This document shows, in pieces, positions 49,101 through 58,067 of a stretch of DNA of 64,000 bases. Under the pieces are notes generated by a model, which saw only the letters and a program-made list of their open reading frames with translations, did not search any database and was not told the origin of the DNA. Numbering within the stretch: the stretch's first letter is position 1; each line of letters opens with the position of its first letter. This stretch comes from Limobrevibacterium gyesilva. GTDB taxonomy: Bacteria; Pseudomonadota; Alphaproteobacteria; Acetobacterales; Acetobacteraceae. A program made the position numbers and the translations under genes. Where the stretch lies: assembly GCF_025989185.1 (NCBI RefSeq), contig NZ_JAPDNT010000007.1, positions 121,559 to 185,558 on the forward strand, given 5' to 3'.

Positions 49101-49813
49101 AGGAAGCCGGCATGGGTGGCCGGCTTGCAGGGGTCCTCGGTGATGCCCGCGGGATCGAAGCCGATGGTCAGGGTGGTGGCGGAAACGACCTCGCCGGTGT
49201 CGGCATCGACGGTTGCGCCTAGTGCGAGGCCCGCCTCCAGGGCGGCGAAGGCGGCGGCGCAGTCGCCCGCGGTGCCGGTGGTCACGTGCACGCGGCGCAT
49301 GCGACGCAGGCGGGCGGTGGTGTCAGGGCCGCCCAAAGCGCGTTCGAGGATCTCGCTGTCCTCGGTGGCGGTGACGCATTGTTCCCACGCTTCCAGCCAG
49401 ACGAGGTCGTTGCGATGGCCGCCGGCAAGGTCGGCGGCGGTTGGCGGGGCCGGCAGGCCGCCGTCGGGTGCGATCTGCAGCCAGTCGCTCTGGCCCAGGA
49501 AGGTCTCCGCCGCCCCCGCCTCGAAGCGCAGGCCGCCGAGATAGAACGAGCCGGCGCCGAGGGGAAAATCGTAGGTCAGCACCTGGGGATCGTCGGGCCG
49601 CGGGGCGGTGGTGACGCTGCCGACGGTAAAGCCGCCATTCGGCGAGCCGCCGCCGCAGATCGCCTCGAAGATCAGGCGCCGCAATTCCTCGCCGGCCAGC
49701 ATCGCATTCTCGTTCTGGTCGCTGTCGAGCGTCACGCGGCCCTGCTGGTAGACCGCGCCGGCATAATGCTTGGCGGGCTGGAACAGCTTGCGGGAAATGT
49801 CCACGCTCGACAT
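46163..49813 (-). CDS. DUF6519 / parallel beta-helix protein (candidate eCIS fibre)
   Basis: This 1,216-residue protein begins SRKLFQPAKHYAGAVYQQGR, which matches the DUF6519 family found with contractile injection loci (known from family context). About 480-900 form a right-handed beta-helix-like region, with repeated short strands and Asn/Asp turns (GRSNITITGCGPDSLLTG, RVRIRDNLIRRGNGHG, LVVRDNVVADCGN). Such folds are common in tail fibres and spikes that bind or cleave surface sugars. GGAG lies 7 bases before the ATG. It is placed after the gpI-like gene, where Afp-type loci carry fibre genes. Confidence 0.8.
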   Translation of the reverse strand: MSSVDISRKLFQPAKHYAGAVYQQGRVTLDSDQNENAMLAGEELRRLIFEAICGGGSPNGGFTVGSVTTAPRPDDPQVLTYDFPLGAGSFYLGGLRFEAGAAETFLGQSDWLQIAPDGGLPAPPTAADLAGGHRNDLVWLEAWEQCVTATEDSEILERALGGPDTTARLRRMRRVHVTTGTAGDCAAAFAALEAGLALGATVDADTGEVVSATTLTIGFDPAGITEDPCKPATHAGFLGADNQAFRVQITAPGRFIWGADNASPLYRVQAQPFQEPGGGTTLRRIHFLTPPRDQAHFPLAGQAIEVLRWGALLPNGEKVAEPTGMLATVERSYDPDDQSIVIATAVPQAWLDWFTGPGAHALSNRDPVEDRQYFFLRLWTGGSGQAATPDLGFTVNTAQTLGGTGLTVTFSDTGRPSDYWVVAARPNTPDIVVPWALQQGLSPMGPRVFLTPLAIITWSLDANGNPAPTPHDCRHRFRPLCEMGGCCTVTVGDGQASFGDVGSIQQAIDLLPAGGGEICMLRGTYAGNVLIDGRSNITITGCGPDSLLTGTGSALITVSNSSDIRIRALGFAAPTVPAIHLDGNDTAPVIRTMLEALAISARDTVAVIGTGLRGAEVLGCGIDLQPLAAPLGGNTQTDLQPAVYLAGDDLRVERCRIEVDAAAQRQSQPLGGLQIGGGSRRVRIRDNLIRRGNGHGIILGSVRFVHADPAGIGGAARGDLIADLPVGVRGQGAFTSIGLTVSVDDNGCITIDPDPGGGTDDGTPLVPVSEGALVDVAILDNSIAQMGACGISVVRFFDLSRAADYISVEGLEITHNRITACMALDVPTLTDDQRVHAAFGGITLAFCERLVVRDNVVADCGNTAGDPICGLFVLLAEGAVVERNRIKDNGVRSTETMRPGRRGGVVFGLVLPGSVPFTLPFLNRAGLRQDGAPALRVHDNVVVTPEGRALEVIAVGPISVCDNQFTSRGGARLFRVPVVPSAGAAGYGLSTSAQTTYGAVAQKNGDPLLAFIDLLGGLVVAILDLGFSTELYLQFLGFSGLTLVDAGPADRTTFNSDDDDLFFGGEVLFNANQVSLDALAADVQVAASAVLLISTDDVVMTSNQCTCDLLLDFILTNALVFGFSVHVADNRFKEPLGLGAFRPVFLSAATLALMNETADNQGTHCFYALGAASVSVLTPNRSMIELFQANACNAFNRQNAAENNKYLVGNAIVQGG

Positions 49814-49825
49814 CTTGAGTCTCCT

Positions 49826-52189
49826 TCAGGTCTCGATGACCAGGTCGGCGATCACGCTGATCGGGGCGAACTCATCGAGCTTCGTGCGCACGTCGTCGCG
49901 TCGGATGGCGTCGAGCACCTGGTTGAAGACGCCCATCTCGGCGCCGTTCTCGCCGCCGCGGCACACGGTGGCGGGGCAGGTCTCGGAAAGCTGGGCGTAG
50001 CCGGGGGCGCCGAAGCGCCGGGAGACGAACCAATGGTTCGGCACACCGTCGGGGAAGAGCTGCGATTCGTATTGCTGCGGCAGCCGCGCGTCGGGCGCGT
50101 CGGCGGCGGCGGAGAAGCGGAAGCAGCCGTGCTGGTTGTCGACCACGCGCACCACGCCCTGGATCAGGCTGTCGGTGGCGTCCAGCCGGTCCACGTGGAC
50201 GTCGCCGAAGACGGTCGTGCGCGCGAGCGAGACCGCGGCGACGCGGGTGGCGATGGCAGGCTCGCCGGTCAGGCTCTGCACGATGGAATCGCTGATGACG
50301 AGGCGGCCGATCGAGCACGGGTCGCCGGCCGCCGTCGCCTCGTGGATCGGGCCGAGGATGGCACCTTCGATGACCAGTTCCCCCACCTGGCCGCGGACTT
50401 CCAGCGCGACATAGGGGATGGGCCGGCCGATCAGCGGATCGAGACGGGCGCGTTCGCCGCCCGGGTCAAGCGTGGCGCGGCTGATGGTGACGCGGTCGAA
50501 CACGCCGTCGATGACGAGGACCGTTTCGACCGGCACGCACAGGCTGTCCTCGGTCGGCAAAGGCTGGTCGGCGAGGCCGCTGGGCAGGATGCCGATCCAC
50601 AGCCCGTCCACCGTGAGCGCGCGCGGCGGGGTCGGCACGGCGGGGCCGGCGATGGTGAGGCTGGTCGCGCCGGCATCGGGCACCAGGCGGATATAGGGGC
50701 GGGTGCGGTCGGCGGCCTGCAGCGTGAGGACGTTGACGGGACCGAGCACGTTGCCGGGCGGCGCGTCCGGCACATAGGTCTTGCTGTCGGCGAATTCGTG
50801 CACGCCGTCGAGCGGCAGGGCGAAGCCGGTGACCGGGCCGGGGGCGAGGTCGTTGCCGTTGCCGTCCTGCGGGCCGGGGTTGAAAACCGTGACGTTGGCG
50901 GTGGCTAGCCCGGCGCGGCGGTCATAGGTGCCCGCGCCGACCGCGCCGAAGCCTCCGTAATGGGTGGCCGCGACGAACAGCGCCTCGCCGGGGCCGGGCG
51001 GGGCGGTGAGCAGGATGCGGCCGCGCACGGGATCGACGAGCAGCAGCGCCTCCGGCGGCGGCGCCAGCCCGGTTCCCCAGCGCCCGAGATCGCCGGCGAC
51101 GATGCGGTCCGGCCCGAGCGGTGCGGCACCCGAATTGGTGCCGATCGTCAGCGCCACCGCATCGGGAATGAGGTTGCGCTTGGGCGAGTCCGCGGTGATG
51201 GAATTGGCGAATATCTCCGCCATGATATCGGGCAGCGGCGGGGCGCCGAGCAGAGCGGCGACCGTCGCCCGCAGCCGTGCCGCCCCGCGCACGAGCTGGG
51301 CGACCAGCGGGGCGAGCTGCGGCTCCAGTCCCGCCGGCACGCCGTCCTGCGTCAGCAGGTAGTTGGCGGCGTTGAGTAGCCGGCAGGGGATCGGGGCCAT
51401 CTCCTCCCATTCGCGCGCGGGCCGCCAGGCCAGCGGGTCGCCGCGCAGGCCGGGCCGGAACAACGGCACGTCGCGGCCGGACGGGTCGATCACGAAACGC
51501 TCGGCGCCGAGGTCGAGCGCAGTGGCGTGGGTCACCCGGAACGCGCTCTGGCGGAAGACGTGGACGTTCACCTTGGGGATGTTCAGCCGGCCCAGCAGGC
51601 CCGCGAGCCGGCGGAAATCAGCGGTGTGGGCGAATTCGTCGAACGCCCCGTCCACCAGCTCGCTGGCTCGCGCCGCGCGCAGATCGGCGAGCCCGCCGGG
51701 CGGCGTCAGCGTGACCGGCCCGCGCAATGGGTCGGGTTCGGGATCAAGGCCGTGGCGGGTGCGCGCGAGGCGCTTGAACGCCTCGACCACGGCGGCGTCC
51801 CAGCGGCCGATGTCGCGGGTGAGGGTTTCGAGCACCAGCGGCGTGCCGGCGCGGCGGCGGTAGAAGATCGTCTTGGCAACATCCGCGCGCCGCCCTTGCA
51901 GGTTCAGCGCGGAAATCAGCCTGGTCGCGACGAGGTCGCCGATATACGGCACCGCCCAGTCGTCGGCGGTGTCGATCTCCGCATCCTCCCACAGTCGGTC
52001 CACGCTGCGCCGGGCGATCGCGGCCTGCTCGGCGATGAGCTCCACGATGGCGCGCAGCACGCCTGGGTTCTGCGCCTGGCCGTCCTCGGTGCGGTAGATC
52101 TCGGGGATCCAGTCCCACAGCTTCTCGGCGTAGTAGCGCGCGTAGCGGTCGTCGGCGGGGCGCAGGACGGGCTGCGGGGCGAGTGCCAT
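49826..52189 (-). CDS. gpI-like tail/baseplate protein with beta-helical C-terminus
   Basis: This 787-residue protein has an N-terminal ~220 residues resembling phage tail protein gpI and its injection-system homologues (YARYYAEKLWDWIPEIYRTED, then AVPYIGDLVATRLI). In phages gpI links the wedge to the tail fibres. The C-terminal half is beta-rich with short regular repeats (LVIDGVFDRVTISRATL, GELVIEGAILGPIHEA, RLVISDSIVQSLTGEPA), much like a beta-helix. It sits 6 bases after the upstream wedge gene and 12 bases before the fibre candidate. Confidence 0.8.
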   Translation of the reverse strand: MALAPQPVLRPADDRYARYYAEKLWDWIPEIYRTEDGQAQNPGVLRAIVELIAEQAAIARRSVDRLWEDAEIDTADDWAVPYIGDLVATRLISALNLQGRRADVAKTIFYRRRAGTPLVLETLTRDIGRWDAAVVEAFKRLARTRHGLDPEPDPLRGPVTLTPPGGLADLRAARASELVDGAFDEFAHTADFRRLAGLLGRLNIPKVNVHVFRQSAFRVTHATALDLGAERFVIDPSGRDVPLFRPGLRGDPLAWRPAREWEEMAPIPCRLLNAANYLLTQDGVPAGLEPQLAPLVAQLVRGAARLRATVAALLGAPPLPDIMAEIFANSITADSPKRNLIPDAVALTIGTNSGAAPLGPDRIVAGDLGRWGTGLAPPPEALLLVDPVRGRILLTAPPGPGEALFVAATHYGGFGAVGAGTYDRRAGLATANVTVFNPGPQDGNGNDLAPGPVTGFALPLDGVHEFADSKTYVPDAPPGNVLGPVNVLTLQAADRTRPYIRLVPDAGATSLTIAGPAVPTPPRALTVDGLWIGILPSGLADQPLPTEDSLCVPVETVLVIDGVFDRVTISRATLDPGGERARLDPLIGRPIPYVALEVRGQVGELVIEGAILGPIHEATAAGDPCSIGRLVISDSIVQSLTGEPAIATRVAAVSLARTTVFGDVHVDRLDATDSLIQGVVRVVDNQHGCFRFSAAADAPDARLPQQYESQLFPDGVPNHWFVSRRFGAPGYAQLSETCPATVCRGGENGAEMGVFNQVLDAIRRDDVRTKLDEFAPISVIADLVIET

Positions 52190-52195
52190 GGCGCC

Positions 52196-54538
52196 TCACT
52201 CCACCAGCAGGCCGGCGGCGTCGGGATAGCTTCCCTCGCCGGGCATGAACGCCACCGGTGCCAGCGCGCCCGCGAGCATGACGGTGGCGCCAAGGACGCC
52301 GGGCACGGCGAGCAGCCGCGCGGTGATCTCGCTGCGGAACAGCGGGCGGCCGATCGCGACGTTGGCCGGCGCCAGCAGGCCGGATTGCGGATCGACCAGC
52401 GCCGCCTTGGCCGCCGGGCGGACGGTGGCGGGGTCGTAGCGGCCGCTGATTTCCAGCGACACGCGCAGGTCGATCGGAACCGGCGTTGCCGGCGTGACCA
52501 CGATCGGCACCTGCGGATCGGCATTGCCGCGCAGGTTGGCGCGCAGGTCGCCCGACGGGTCGCCGCCGTCGGCGATGATCCAGATCTTCACGCTGGCGCG
52601 CTGCAACGATCCGTCGAAGGCCCAGGCCGCCGCGGCGTTGACGATACCGGGAAAGCCGCGAGCCAGCGCCTCGAAATCGTCCAGCGAGACGGCGCGGCCG
52701 AGGGTCAGCGCGCTGCGCGGGGCGGCGATGCGCAGGATGCCCGCGCCCTCGGCGTCGGCGCCGCCGCGGGCGGGCAGCGGGTTGAACACGCTGCGCAGCC
52801 CCTTCACCTGCCGCGCCACCTGGGTGATGGTGCCGGCGGGCGGTTTCGCCGCACCCGCGCCGAAGCGGTAGGTGGCGGTGACGTTGCCGACGCCCGAGGA
52901 TGGCCGGGCGCCGCGGATGCCGTCGCCGAAGATGACGCGTGCGGTCTGGTCGGGGTCCCGGCGGACGACATAGACCTCGTCGGTGGGGCCGGCGTCGAAG
53001 AAGCTGGGCGCCTCCTGCCAGAGGATGCCGTTCACGCGCAGTTCCAGCGCGGCCCGCGTGTGATCGGGCGAGGCGGTGTCGAGCAGGTAGGTCAGCGGCT
53101 TCTTCTGCAACGTGAAGCTCTGGAAGGCCTGCGTCGCATCGGCGGAACCCAGGATCTCGTTGGCGACGGTCTCGCCGCGCGTGGTTTCCACGAGATTGCC
53201 GTAGAGATCGACGGGCGTGCGCAGCGGCGCGAATGGCGTGGCGTCGCTGGCGGGCTGCAGCAGGCCGTTGCCGGCCGCATCCACGGAAACGCTGCCGCGG
53301 ATCTTCGGGCCCTCCGCCTCCGTCCCCTTGGCGAGCACCGCAGCCGGCCCCGGGGCGGCCCCGAGCGGTTCCACCGGACCCGCAAGTGCGGCCGTGGGCA
53401 CGACGTCTGGCATGGCGATGCGCGTCTTCGCCGGCAGGGTCGGCGTGCCGCCGTCGATGCTGCCGAAGCGCATCAGGAAGGCGTTGGCCCAGCCGGCGGG
53501 CGGCGCGGCGCGCAGCGCCAGCGACACCCGCGTGACCGGCATCGCCGGGTGCGGTGACGTATCCACGGCGCTCGCGGCGAAGCGGCGGAGCGCGATGGCC
53601 GCCGACGTCACGGTTGGCACTGCGACGAGGTCGATCTCGATGGCGGCGATGGTCGCGGCCATCAGCACGCCGGCGGTCTGGACCACCACCACGTCGCCGG
53701 TGCTCAACTGGGGATAGACGCGGTCGAGCGTGATCGACGCGGTGGGGCCTGCAGTCAGCGACGGCGAGGGGGAGACGGGATTGGGACTGGCCTGCTGCGT
53801 CAGCGCCACGATGGCGATGTCCGACAGCGCGGTGCCGGCAAGCGCGGTCGGGGGTGGATCGAGGTCAGCGCGCACATAGGTGGCGCCGTCCAGCGCGCGC
53901 TCGGAGGCGAGCGTCCTGACCCGCGCGGCGAGGCGTATGCCGGCGCCGGAGAGCACGACGACCTGCCCGACCGCAAGCCGCGCCGTTCCCTGCGCGAACA
54001 GCAGCCGCCCGGCGAAAACGTCCCCGCGCACCGGGGCGAGGCGCCAGGTGTTGCGCTGTGGCCAGATGGTAGTGCTGGCGGTGATCTCGAAGACCTGCGG
54101 CGGCTCGTCGCCGAACGCCTCGGAACGAAACGCGGTGCCGGGCGGCAGCACCACGGAGTCGGCGCCGTCGGCGACCAGGGCCAGCGTGGCGGCGGCGGAG
54201 ACGGCAGGCTTCGGCCGGTAGCCGAGCAGGCGCACGAGCCGTTGCGCGGACAGCGGCAGCTTCGCGGTGCGGATATAGCTCTCGTCGGCGATGCGCGCGT
54301 CGTAGAACCCGACGACGTCGAGCACATAGGCCCACATCTCCAGCAGCATGACGCCGAGGTCGCCGGCGCCGCGCGCGCGCCAGGACGCGAGGGCAGGATG
54401 CGCGGGAATGCCCGCGAGCATCGCCCGGCGGTATTCCACGAAGCCCGCCCATTGCCGCGGCAGCGAAGCGAGCCCGGGCGGGATGTCCGGCGGCGGCGGA
54501 TGCTGGGTGGCGTCGCAGGGGCAGCAGGGATCGGGCAT
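52196..54538 (-). CDS. Baseplate J-like protein 2 (eCIS wedge, Afp12-like)
   Basis: This 780-residue putative baseplate assembly protein shows the wedge N-terminus (WRARGAGDLGVMLLEMWAYVLDVVGFYDARIADESYIRTA) and C-terminal blocks of the baseplate-J family (ALTLGRAVSLDDFEALARGFPGIVNAAAAW). The cysteine-rich start MPDPCCPCDATQH is unusual and might bind metal or form disulfides. It is adjacent to a second J-like gene, which fits the Afp11/Afp12 wedge heterodimer. Confidence 0.85.
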   Translation of the reverse strand: MPDPCCPCDATQHPPPPDIPPGLASLPRQWAGFVEYRRAMLAGIPAHPALASWRARGAGDLGVMLLEMWAYVLDVVGFYDARIADESYIRTAKLPLSAQRLVRLLGYRPKPAVSAAATLALVADGADSVVLPPGTAFRSEAFGDEPPQVFEITASTTIWPQRNTWRLAPVRGDVFAGRLLFAQGTARLAVGQVVVLSGAGIRLAARVRTLASERALDGATYVRADLDPPPTALAGTALSDIAIVALTQQASPNPVSPSPSLTAGPTASITLDRVYPQLSTGDVVVVQTAGVLMAATIAAIEIDLVAVPTVTSAAIALRRFAASAVDTSPHPAMPVTRVSLALRAAPPAGWANAFLMRFGSIDGGTPTLPAKTRIAMPDVVPTAALAGPVEPLGAAPGPAAVLAKGTEAEGPKIRGSVSVDAAGNGLLQPASDATPFAPLRTPVDLYGNLVETTRGETVANEILGSADATQAFQSFTLQKKPLTYLLDTASPDHTRAALELRVNGILWQEAPSFFDAGPTDEVYVVRRDPDQTARVIFGDGIRGARPSSGVGNVTATYRFGAGAAKPPAGTITQVARQVKGLRSVFNPLPARGGADAEGAGILRIAAPRSALTLGRAVSLDDFEALARGFPGIVNAAAAWAFDGSLQRASVKIWIIADGGDPSGDLRANLRGNADPQVPIVVTPATPVPIDLRVSLEISGRYDPATVRPAAKAALVDPQSGLLAPANVAIGRPLFRSEITARLLAVPGVLGATVMLAGALAPVAFMPGEGSYPDAAGLLVE

Positions 54539-54541
54539 GGC

Positions 54542-57133
54542 CTAGGCTCCCGTACGGGCGTGGACCGCCAGGGACCCGCGTTCGGGCAGGTTGGCGTCGT
54601 TCTGCAGGCGGATGATCTGGTTGGCGCCGATGGTGAAGTCCGGTTCGTCGAATGGGCGCCAGTCGGTGATGCGGCGGGCGCGGATCAGGATCTGCTCGAC
54701 GCCGTGCACGCCCGGCACCGCCTGCACCGCCGCCTCCAGCGCCGAGCGGCGCAACGGGTCGCCGAAGGTGAAGTTGTCGGGGTCGAAGAAGGCGGGCTTG
54801 CGGTGCGGCCGGCGGCGGCCCGTCAACGCCTCGGTCACCCGCTGCTCCACGTCGCCGGGGTAGTGCCCGGGCTGCACGCAGATGCTGATGTCGAGGTCGA
54901 TGGAGATGAAGTCGGGATCGACGACGAAGGCCTCGCGCCCGGCCTGGCGGATGCCGTCCACGAGGTCGGCCAGTTCCTCGCGGTGGGCCTCCGACAGGGC
55001 GAAGGCGCCTTCGGGGTCGGCGGTGACGAACTCGGTGAGCCAGCTTCCGGTCCAGCGCGCCTGGGCGCCGGCGCGCTGCACCCAGTCCAGCTCGCGCGCG
55101 GCGATGGCGCGGTAGTCCTCGTCGCGCACCGCGCGCAGCGGCCGCGCGCGCCAGGCCTCGGGGGCGAGGATGCGGGTGGTGTCGGGCGGTTCCGGGTCGC
55201 TGCCGCTGGTGATGGCCAGCGGGTTGGTGACGGCGCTGGCCAGCGCCAGCGGCTGGTTCGGCGGTTGCGAGCCGGGCTCGACCAGCATGGTGACGCTGTC
55301 GGCGGCGAGGTTGGCATCGGCGAGGCTCGCGCCGGGGGCGGGGCCGGTGCGGTAGAGCACCTCGAACAGCGTGCCGTCCGGCGGTGCGCGGCCGAACGCG
55401 CCGTCGCCGAAGCGCAGGGTGAAGCCGGCGCCGCTGGCGTAGTCCTCGTGCACGATGGTCTCGCCGATGCGCTCGAAGCGGATGATCTCGCGCCACGTTC
55501 CCTCTTCGAGGGTGAAGACGGGGGCGTCCGGGAGAGCATCGATCAGGCTTGGCTGGTACTCCCAGGCATCGGCGCCCGGCACCGGAACGAAGCCGCCGCC
55601 CGCGGGTTCCACTTCACGCAGCACAATGTCGGGTGTCAGCGGATCGAGCCAGGCGAGGCCCGCCGCCTCGGTGCGGCGCGGGCTCCAACGCAGCACCAGG
55701 CGGCGGCCGGCGCTCTGTGCGTCGTACACGCCCTGGCGTTCGACCGCGCGCGGCAGCAGGGCAGCGGCCTGGGGTTCGGCCGGGGTCCAGGCGCCGATGC
55801 GGAACACCTCGCTGCCGCTGGCGCCGGCAATCGCCGGGACGATGTTGCCGAGCAGGGCGGTCTCGTCCTGGCACAGCTCGAACGGCAGCGCCTGCGCCGG
55901 GTCCCAGGCGATGCGGGTGATGTCGAGCGGATTGCCGTTCGGGTCGGGATTGCCGTTGGCGTCGACCAAGAACAGCGGGTCCTCGGTCTGCTCGACCGCG
56001 GTGATCTGTATCAGCCAGCGCCGCGCCGGCAGCGAAGGGTCGGCGGGGGTCGATCGCAGGATCACCCATTTGCCGATCCAGAAAGCGCCGGGGTTGGCGG
56101 GGTCGACGGAGGGATCGCCGACCGGAAGCTGGCCGAGGGTGGGGACGTGGCCGACAAGATATGCCTCGGTGGCGCCCACTGGCAGGCAGCGTCCGTCTGG
56201 CGTGTCGTCGAGCGGATGCAGCGGGATCGCGTTCCAGGCGGACTGCACCCAGAACTGCCATCCGCCGAGCCGGTCGGCGACGCTGGTGCCGAGCTCGAAG
56301 ATGAGCGGCGGCGTGCTTTCGCGCACCGCCCAGACCGGCGTTCCGGCCGCTGCGAAGCCGCCGCCCGCCGTGACCGCGATGGCGAGCAGGGTGGTGGCGC
56401 TGCGTCCGGGATCGGGGCGGTAGTCCACGAGGCGGGCGAGACCACGGCGCGAGCGGCCTTCTGTGGCCGTGTCCAGATAGGCTTCGCGGGCGGCGCGATC
56501 CTGGATGTAGGAGAATTCGTCGCCTAGCGCGGCCAGCAGCTCCATGAGCATCACGCCGGCATCGGCGGGCACGCGCTCGCGCCATTGCGGCCAGTTGGCG
56601 GCGGCGAAGTCGAGCAGGGCGTTGCCGAAGCTGGTGAAGTCGCGGGCGAGGTAGTCGATGCGCGGCTCCGGCGCGTCCTCCTCGCGGCACTCCGTCACCG
56701 GGGCGCAGTCGAGGTCGGACGGGCAGCCCTGCTTGAACGAGAAGGCGACGGCGTTGAACCAGCGATCGACGCGGGCGTCCTGCACCGTCAGCCGGTAGAT
56801 CGAGAAGTCGCCCGGTTCGGCGACCTGCACTTCGAGGACGGTGCGCGGGCCGGCATCGGTGGGCACCGACATCCAGGTCGCCCGGACCACCACGGCCGCC
56901 GCCAGCGTCTCGCCGCCGGAGATGCTGACGATCGTCACCAAAGCGGGGCTGGCATCGACCGGCATCGCGGCGGTGGCGACCATCGGGACCGCCAGCGTGT
57001 CGGGGTCGATGAGGAAGAAGACACGCAGCACGTGCTGGTCATGCGGATCGACCACCTGCACGAAGTCGATGCCGGTGACCCGCGCCGGGGCGGGCTGGCG
57101 GCAGAGCGCGGTGCGGCGGTCGAAGCCGGACAT
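54542..57133 (-). CDS. Baseplate J-like protein 1 (eCIS wedge, Afp11-like)
   Basis: This 863-residue protein has a beta-rich N-terminal addition (1-~150), then the wedge region IDYLARDFTSFGNALLDFA and PADAGVMLMELLAALGDEFSYIQDRAAREAYLDTA. The J-type C-terminal part includes EAWRARPLRAVRDEDYRAIAARELDWVQRAGAQ. Its 5' end abuts the gp25-like gene (shared base 57133), so it is cotranscribed. Afp11 homologues form the wedge that triggers sheath contraction with Afp12. Confidence 0.87.
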   Translation of the reverse strand: MSGFDRRTALCRQPAPARVTGIDFVQVVDPHDQHVLRVFFLIDPDTLAVPMVATAAMPVDASPALVTIVSISGGETLAAAVVVRATWMSVPTDAGPRTVLEVQVAEPGDFSIYRLTVQDARVDRWFNAVAFSFKQGCPSDLDCAPVTECREEDAPEPRIDYLARDFTSFGNALLDFAAANWPQWRERVPADAGVMLMELLAALGDEFSYIQDRAAREAYLDTATEGRSRRGLARLVDYRPDPGRSATTLLAIAVTAGGGFAAAGTPVWAVRESTPPLIFELGTSVADRLGGWQFWVQSAWNAIPLHPLDDTPDGRCLPVGATEAYLVGHVPTLGQLPVGDPSVDPANPGAFWIGKWVILRSTPADPSLPARRWLIQITAVEQTEDPLFLVDANGNPDPNGNPLDITRIAWDPAQALPFELCQDETALLGNIVPAIAGASGSEVFRIGAWTPAEPQAAALLPRAVERQGVYDAQSAGRRLVLRWSPRRTEAAGLAWLDPLTPDIVLREVEPAGGGFVPVPGADAWEYQPSLIDALPDAPVFTLEEGTWREIIRFERIGETIVHEDYASGAGFTLRFGDGAFGRAPPDGTLFEVLYRTGPAPGASLADANLAADSVTMLVEPGSQPPNQPLALASAVTNPLAITSGSDPEPPDTTRILAPEAWRARPLRAVRDEDYRAIAARELDWVQRAGAQARWTGSWLTEFVTADPEGAFALSEAHREELADLVDGIRQAGREAFVVDPDFISIDLDISICVQPGHYPGDVEQRVTEALTGRRRPHRKPAFFDPDNFTFGDPLRRSALEAAVQAVPGVHGVEQILIRARRITDWRPFDEPDFTIGANQIIRLQNDANLPERGSLAVHARTGA

Positions 57134-57510
57134 CAGAGCGTCACCTCCACGTTGAGGAAGCGGCGCTCGCCCTGGGCGACCACGGTGTAGGCGACGTTGA
57201 TCTGGATGCGCTCCTCGATGGCGGCGACGGAGACCTGCTCGACGCGGATGAGGTTGGCGAGCCAGTTGGACAGCGCCTGGTAGACCAAGGTCTGGCTCAG
57301 CGAGGCGGTGGTGGGCGAGGCGGGCGCGAACACCAGCTTGCGGATACCGGCGCCGAAATCGGGGCGGTTGATGCGCTCGCCCTGCGCGGTCAGCAGCACC
57401 TGGCGGATGAGCTGGCGGATATAGGTCTCGTAGTCGCTTTCCTCGGCCAGCGCGCCGGCGCCGGCGTCGATGGCGAAGGGGTAGCGGATGGCGTGCAGGG
57501 GCGCGGTCAT
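57133..57510 (-). CDS. gp25/W-like baseplate protein (Afp9-like)
   Basis: This 125-residue protein has the gp25 fold pattern (IRYPFAIDAGAGALAEESDYETYIRQLIRQVLLTAQGERINRP in sequence order, split here only by position; core at about 9-50), followed by ERIQINVAYTV. gp25 proteins connect the wedge to the sheath. The ATG at 57510 overlaps the stop of the spike gene by ATGA. The length is normal for the family. Confidence 0.88.
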   Translation of the reverse strand: MTAPLHAIRYPFAIDAGAGALAEESDYETYIRQLIRQVLLTAQGERINRPDFGAGIRKLVFAPASPTTASLSQTLVYQALSNWLANLIRVEQVSVAAIEERIQINVAYTVVAQGERRFLNVEVTL

Positions 57511-58064
57511 CCCGGCAGCACCGTGAACGTGCCGTCGTTCACGTCGAACGAGGCGGGGGTGAGCGCGGTCTTGCAGCCCTGCGCCGACTGGGTGACCTGC
57601 AGCGCCTCCAGCTTGATCTCGGTGGCGTTGATGGTGATGCGCGAGCCGGTGGCGGTCTCGATGACCATTTCGCCCTGGGCGTCGTCGATGCGGAGGGTGA
57701 ACGCGTCGGTCTTGAAGAACTTGACCGTGGGCAGCGCGTCGGCGGCGTCGATCTGGCCGTCGGTCCAGTAGCAGCCGGTCCAGATCGGGTAGGACGGGTC
57801 GCCGGCCTCGAACTCCACCCAGACGCCGGCGCCGACCGGCGGCAGGGCGAAGAAGCCGACGCTGTCGCCGGCATAGGGCACGCAGGGGGCGGCCCAGACG
57901 GATTCCTCGCCCATCACGGCCGGGGCCTGCACCTGCAGCCGGCCGCGGCTGGTGGGGTCGGTGTTGCTCACCACGAGGCCGCGGTACTTGCCGAAGAACC
58001 GGCCGCCGATGGCCTGGAACATCCGCTCCGCGTCGCGTCCGGGGTCCAACCCATCGTCCGCCAT
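57507..58064 (-). CDS. gpV-like baseplate spike protein (C-terminal half of a split Afp8)
   Basis: This 185-residue protein has an OB-fold N-terminal domain (GKYRGLVVSNTDPTSRGRLQVQAP, then the block around VGFFALPPVGAGVWVEFEAGDP and YPIWTGCYW). A short beta-strand-repeat tail follows (FTLRIDDAQGEMVIETATGSRITINATEI) that can form a trimeric beta-helix tip. It is separate from the gpD-like hub gene, with a 3-base gap. In many systems both parts are one VgrG/Afp8 protein. Confidence 0.87.
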   Translation of the reverse strand: MADDGLDPGRDAERMFQAIGGRFFGKYRGLVVSNTDPTSRGRLQVQAPAVMGEESVWAAPCVPYAGDSVGFFALPPVGAGVWVEFEAGDPSYPIWTGCYWTDGQIDAADALPTVKFFKTDAFTLRIDDAQGEMVIETATGSRITINATEIKLEALQVTQSAQGCKTALTPASFDVNDGTFTVLPG

Positions 58065-58067
58065 GGC

